DNA from: UBA5072 sp963822145
Lineage (GTDB): Bacteria; Bacteroidota; Bacteroidia; Bacteroidales; UBA10428
Direction: 5' to 3'
Assembly: GCA_963822145.1 (NCBI GenBank)
Contig: CAWGGG010000004.1
Location: forward strand, 186,001-250,000
DNA length: 64,000 bases
Both the position numbers and the translations under genes were made by a program. The notes below the pieces were generated by a model that did no database searches, was not told where the DNA came from, and saw nothing but the letters and a program-made list of their open reading frames with translations. Below, piece after piece: positions 61,487-64,000 of the stretch (positions are counted from its first letter, which is position 1; each line of letters starts with the position of its first letter).

Positions 61487-64000
61487 ATGATAAACATCCT
61501 CATGCTTCTCAGACGGCATGGCATAGTTCTTTGTTTATGCTCTGCACTGACCGTTCAGCTGAATTATGCGCAGGACAGGCTTGAACAGCGCATCCCGGTT
61601 GATGAAAAAATCAGGATCGGAAAGCTGGAAAACGGACTCACCTATTATATCCGGAAAAATTCACGGCCTGAAAAACGTGTTGAACTGCGACTTGTAGTAA
61701 AAGCAGGATCTGTGCTGGAGGATGAGGATCAGCTGGGATTGGCTCACTTTGTGGAGCATATGGCTTTTAACGGGACTAAAAATTTTGCCAAAAATGATCT
61801 GGTTCATTACATGCAATCGGTTGGCGTACAATTCGGACCCGAGGTCAATGCCATGACCTCCTTCAATGAAACCATCTACATGCTTACCCTGCCTACTGAT
61901 TCAGCGCACATTCTGGCGCAGGGCTTTCAGATCATGGAAGACTGGGCGCATAATCTGACTTTCGATGACACAGAGATAGACAAAGAAAGGGGAATTATTG
62001 TAGAAGAATGGCGGATCAACCAGGGACTCAATCAGCGCCTGATGGACAAGCTTTACCCGGCCCTGTTCGAAGGTTCTCAGTATGCTACCAGGATGCCCAT
62101 CGGCAAGAAGGAGATCATCGAAGGAGCACCCCACGGTACCCTTAAAAAGTTCTATGCCGACTGGTACCGGCCCGACCTGATGGCCTTTGTTGTTGTGGGG
62201 GACATTGACCCCGATGCTATAGAAGAAGACATACTTTCTCATTTCAATAATCTGCAAAATCCAAAGTATGCCAGGAAAAGAAACAGCTACCCTGTGCCGG
62301 ATCAGCCGGGGACCAAAGCTTTGGTGATTTCTGACAAAGAAATGCCGGTGGTTCAGCTGGCATTGTTCTGCAAAACAGACCCTGAAGAACAAATCATCCA
62401 GAACGATTACAGGAGACTGCTCACCAATCAACTGGTTACCGGGATGCTGACCCGGCGCCTGAATGAACTAAGGGAGCAGGCTGATCCGCCCATATTGAAT
62501 GCGCAGGTGGCAAAGGGTTCCCTTGTTCCTGAAAAGGGATTCTTCCAGATGATTGCGCTGGTTCCGGAGACCGGTGTGGAAAGAGGAGTGAAAGCACTCA
62601 TTACCGAAGGTGAACGGGCTGTAAAGTATGGTTTCACCCCGGGAGAGCTGGCCCGCCAGAAAAAGGAGTATTACGCCATGATTGAAACCGCATATAACGA
62701 ACGCGAAAAAACGAATTCTGCAAACCTGGCAGATGAATACATGCGCAATTTTCTCAGCCAGGAGCCCATTCCCGGAATCGAATTTGAATACAATTTTGCA
62801 GGGGAATATCTCGAAGGAATAACCCTGGAGGAGGTAAACGAGCTGGTGCGGAAAAACATCACCCCCGATAACCGGATCATGGTTGTTTTGGCCCCCCAGA
62901 AAGAAGGTCTTCAGTTACCGGGTAATGACCAGATTCTGGCTGCCATTGAACAGGCATCGGGCAGTGAGATTGCTCCTTACCTCGACAAGATAGCCGGAAG
63001 CCAGCTGTTGTCTGAAAAACCAAAAAAGGGCAAGATTCTTCTGACCAAAAAGAATGAGGAACTGGGTATTCTTGAAATGAAATTGTCCAATGGATCTAAA
63101 GTAATTCTTAAACCAACGGATTTTAAAAATGACCAGGTGCTCTTTTCTGCTTTCAGTCCTGGTGGATACTCGGTTTATGAAATCAAGGACTTCCAGTCGG
63201 CATACTATGCAGACGATATCGTAAATGAATGTGGTGTTGCAGCATATTCTCCCTCAGATCTCGGTAAGTTACTCGCCGGGAAAAACATTTCTGCAGGGCC
63301 CTATGTTGGAGAATTTTATGAAGGATTTGGCGGTTCATCGGTGCCGAGAGATCTTGAAAGCATGCTGCAAATGGTCTATCTTTATTTTACACAACCCCGG
63401 AAAGACAGTGCATTGTTTAAATCCGTCATGTCTCTCCAGAAAGACTATTTTAAAAACGCCAATTCCAATCCGGAAGCTTATTTCGAGGATCAATTCATGC
63501 GTGCCAAAACGCAGAACAATCCCAGGGCAGGGGTTATTCCCACTGATGCAGAAATTGACCAGGTAAATATAGACCGGTTGTATGAGATTTATCGCGACCG
63601 TTTTGGAGACGCATCTGATTTTACCTTCTTTTTTGTAGGCTCCTTTAAGACCGACAGTATTAAGCCATTGATTGAGACCTACCTGGCCAGTCTCCCTTCC
63701 CTGAAACGTGTTGAGACAGGAAAGGATATGGGTATCAGACCTCCTGCCAAAAAAACGGATTTGCCGGTATACAAGGGCAGTGATCCCAAAAGCCGGGTGG
63801 GACTTTATTTTGAAACCATTGAACCGTATGATCCGCTGGAGGATCATATTTTCGAATCACTCGGACAATTGCTTTCCATCCGATACCTCGATGTCCTGAG
63901 AGAGGAAATGAGCGGTGTATACACTATCGGGGCGAACTGTGACCTCGTAAGAATGCCTTATTCCCATGCTGCTTTGAACATCATCATCCCCTGCTCACCG
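61487..64000 (+). CDS. M16-family metallopeptidase (pitrilysin-like), C-terminus cut by window edge
   Basis: 838 residues are present and the frame stays open to the window end. The ATG at 61487 gives MINILMLLRRHGIVLCLCS, a signal-like start, then DRLEQRIPVDEKIRIGKLENGLTYYIRKN. The inverted zinc motif HFVEH is at about residues 87-91 (LAHFVEHMAFNGT), with the distal Glu in RGIIVEEWR. Full-length homologues are about 930-950 residues, so about 100 are missing. Such enzymes degrade short peptides in a chamber. Probably periplasmic. Its first two domains are complete. Confidence 0.92.
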   Translation, partial: MINILMLLRRHGIVLCLCSALTVQLNYAQDRLEQRIPVDEKIRIGKLENGLTYYIRKNSRPEKRVELRLVVKAGSVLEDEDQLGLAHFVEHMAFNGTKNFAKNDLVHYMQSVGVQFGPEVNAMTSFNETIYMLTLPTDSAHILAQGFQIMEDWAHNLTFDDTEIDKERGIIVEEWRINQGLNQRLMDKLYPALFEGSQYATRMPIGKKEIIEGAPHGTLKKFYADWYRPDLMAFVVVGDIDPDAIEEDILSHFNNLQNPKYARKRNSYPVPDQPGTKALVISDKEMPVVQLALFCKTDPEEQIIQNDYRRLLTNQLVTGMLTRRLNELREQADPPILNAQVAKGSLVPEKGFFQMIALVPETGVERGVKALITEGERAVKYGFTPGELARQKKEYYAMIETAYNEREKTNSANLADEYMRNFLSQEPIPGIEFEYNFAGEYLEGITLEEVNELVRKNITPDNRIMVVLAPQKEGLQLPGNDQILAAIEQASGSEIAPYLDKIAGSQLLSEKPKKGKILLTKKNEELGILEMKLSNGSKVILKPTDFKNDQVLFSAFSPGGYSVYEIKDFQSAYYADDIVNECGVAAYSPSDLGKLLAGKNISAGPYVGEFYEGFGGSSVPRDLESMLQMVYLYFTQPRKDSALFKSVMSLQKDYFKNANSNPEAYFEDQFMRAKTQNNPRAGVIPTDAEIDQVNIDRLYEIYRDRFGDASDFTFFFVGSFKTDSIKPLIETYLASLPSLKRVETGKDMGIRPPAKKTDLPVYKGSDPKSRVGLYFETIEPYDPLEDHIFESLGQLLSIRYLDVLREEMSGVYTIGANCDLVRMPYSHAALNIIIPCSP

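Overview
This window reads as chromosome of an anaerobic or facultatively anaerobic, fermentative member of the Bacteroidota. I would guess the Bacteroidales/Marinilabiliales neighbourhood. The reasons are: many lipoproteins and outer-membrane beta-barrels; two TonB-linked receptors with carboxypeptidase-D-like N-termini; a TonB receptor paired with a DUF4249 lipoprotein; a PorT-type type IX secretion component; FISUMP-domain lipoproteins; frequent TTG starts; weak Shine-Dalgarno sequences; and promoter-like TAnnTTTG boxes. I saw no rRNA, tRNA, prophage, insertion sequence or CRISPR array. Coding density is high and no gap exceeds about 275 bases.

Layout. 1-2.2 kb: a truncated TamL/BamA-like lipoprotein diverging from an SpoU/TrmH RNA methyltransferase. 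2.3-6 kb: a small ABM-domain lipoprotein, a TonB receptor and a DUF4249 lipoprotein, ending in a terminator shared with a convergent lipoprotein gene. 7.5-15.9 kb: a zincin-like lipoprotein, a second large TonB-linked barrel protein, crcB plus a DUF190 gene, a FAD-dependent dehydrogenase and PorT. 16-24.3 kb: an Ldh-family dehydrogenase, a nitroreductase, two FtsX/MacB-type permeases, a SiaC/DUF1987 protein, gapA and a barrel protein. 24.4-24.7 kb: two tiny paralogous lipoproteins. 25-33.5 kb: a long minus-strand operon for a trimeric NADH-linked [FeFe] hydrogenase (hydABC plus an HndB-like ferredoxin), preceded in the same operon by a block of signalling proteins. 33.6-35.9 kb: hypE-hypA-hypB. 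36-43.7 kb: an M3 peptidase, two FISUMP lipoproteins, a sodium:solute symporter, recR and a polyphosphate-glucokinase-type ROK kinase. 43.9-50.5 kb: an HU/SPOR-domain membrane protein and three glycosidase-type genes (GH51, GH109-like, GH2). 50.6-64 kb: hisS, a WbuC cupin, a FadL-type porin, an RRM protein, an Omp85-like barrel, penicillin acylase, an MBL hydrolase, an HAD phosphatase, a PIG-L deacetylase and a truncated M16 peptidase.

The most interesting part is 23.4-36 kb. The hydrogenase operon carries two HATPase proteins, two DRTGG-domain proteins, a PHP phosphoesterase-like protein and a ferredoxin/hydrogenase-like protein whose H-cluster motifs are degenerate. Directly upstream lie two Rex-like (NADH/NAD+ sensing) palindromes, and a third Rex-like site overlaps the predicted gapA promoter. 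This suggests that glycolytic NADH production and NADH-linked H2 metabolism are controlled together. A second theme is a set of short private tandem repeats (7-8 bp units) that abut, or run through, the stop codons of at least seven genes.
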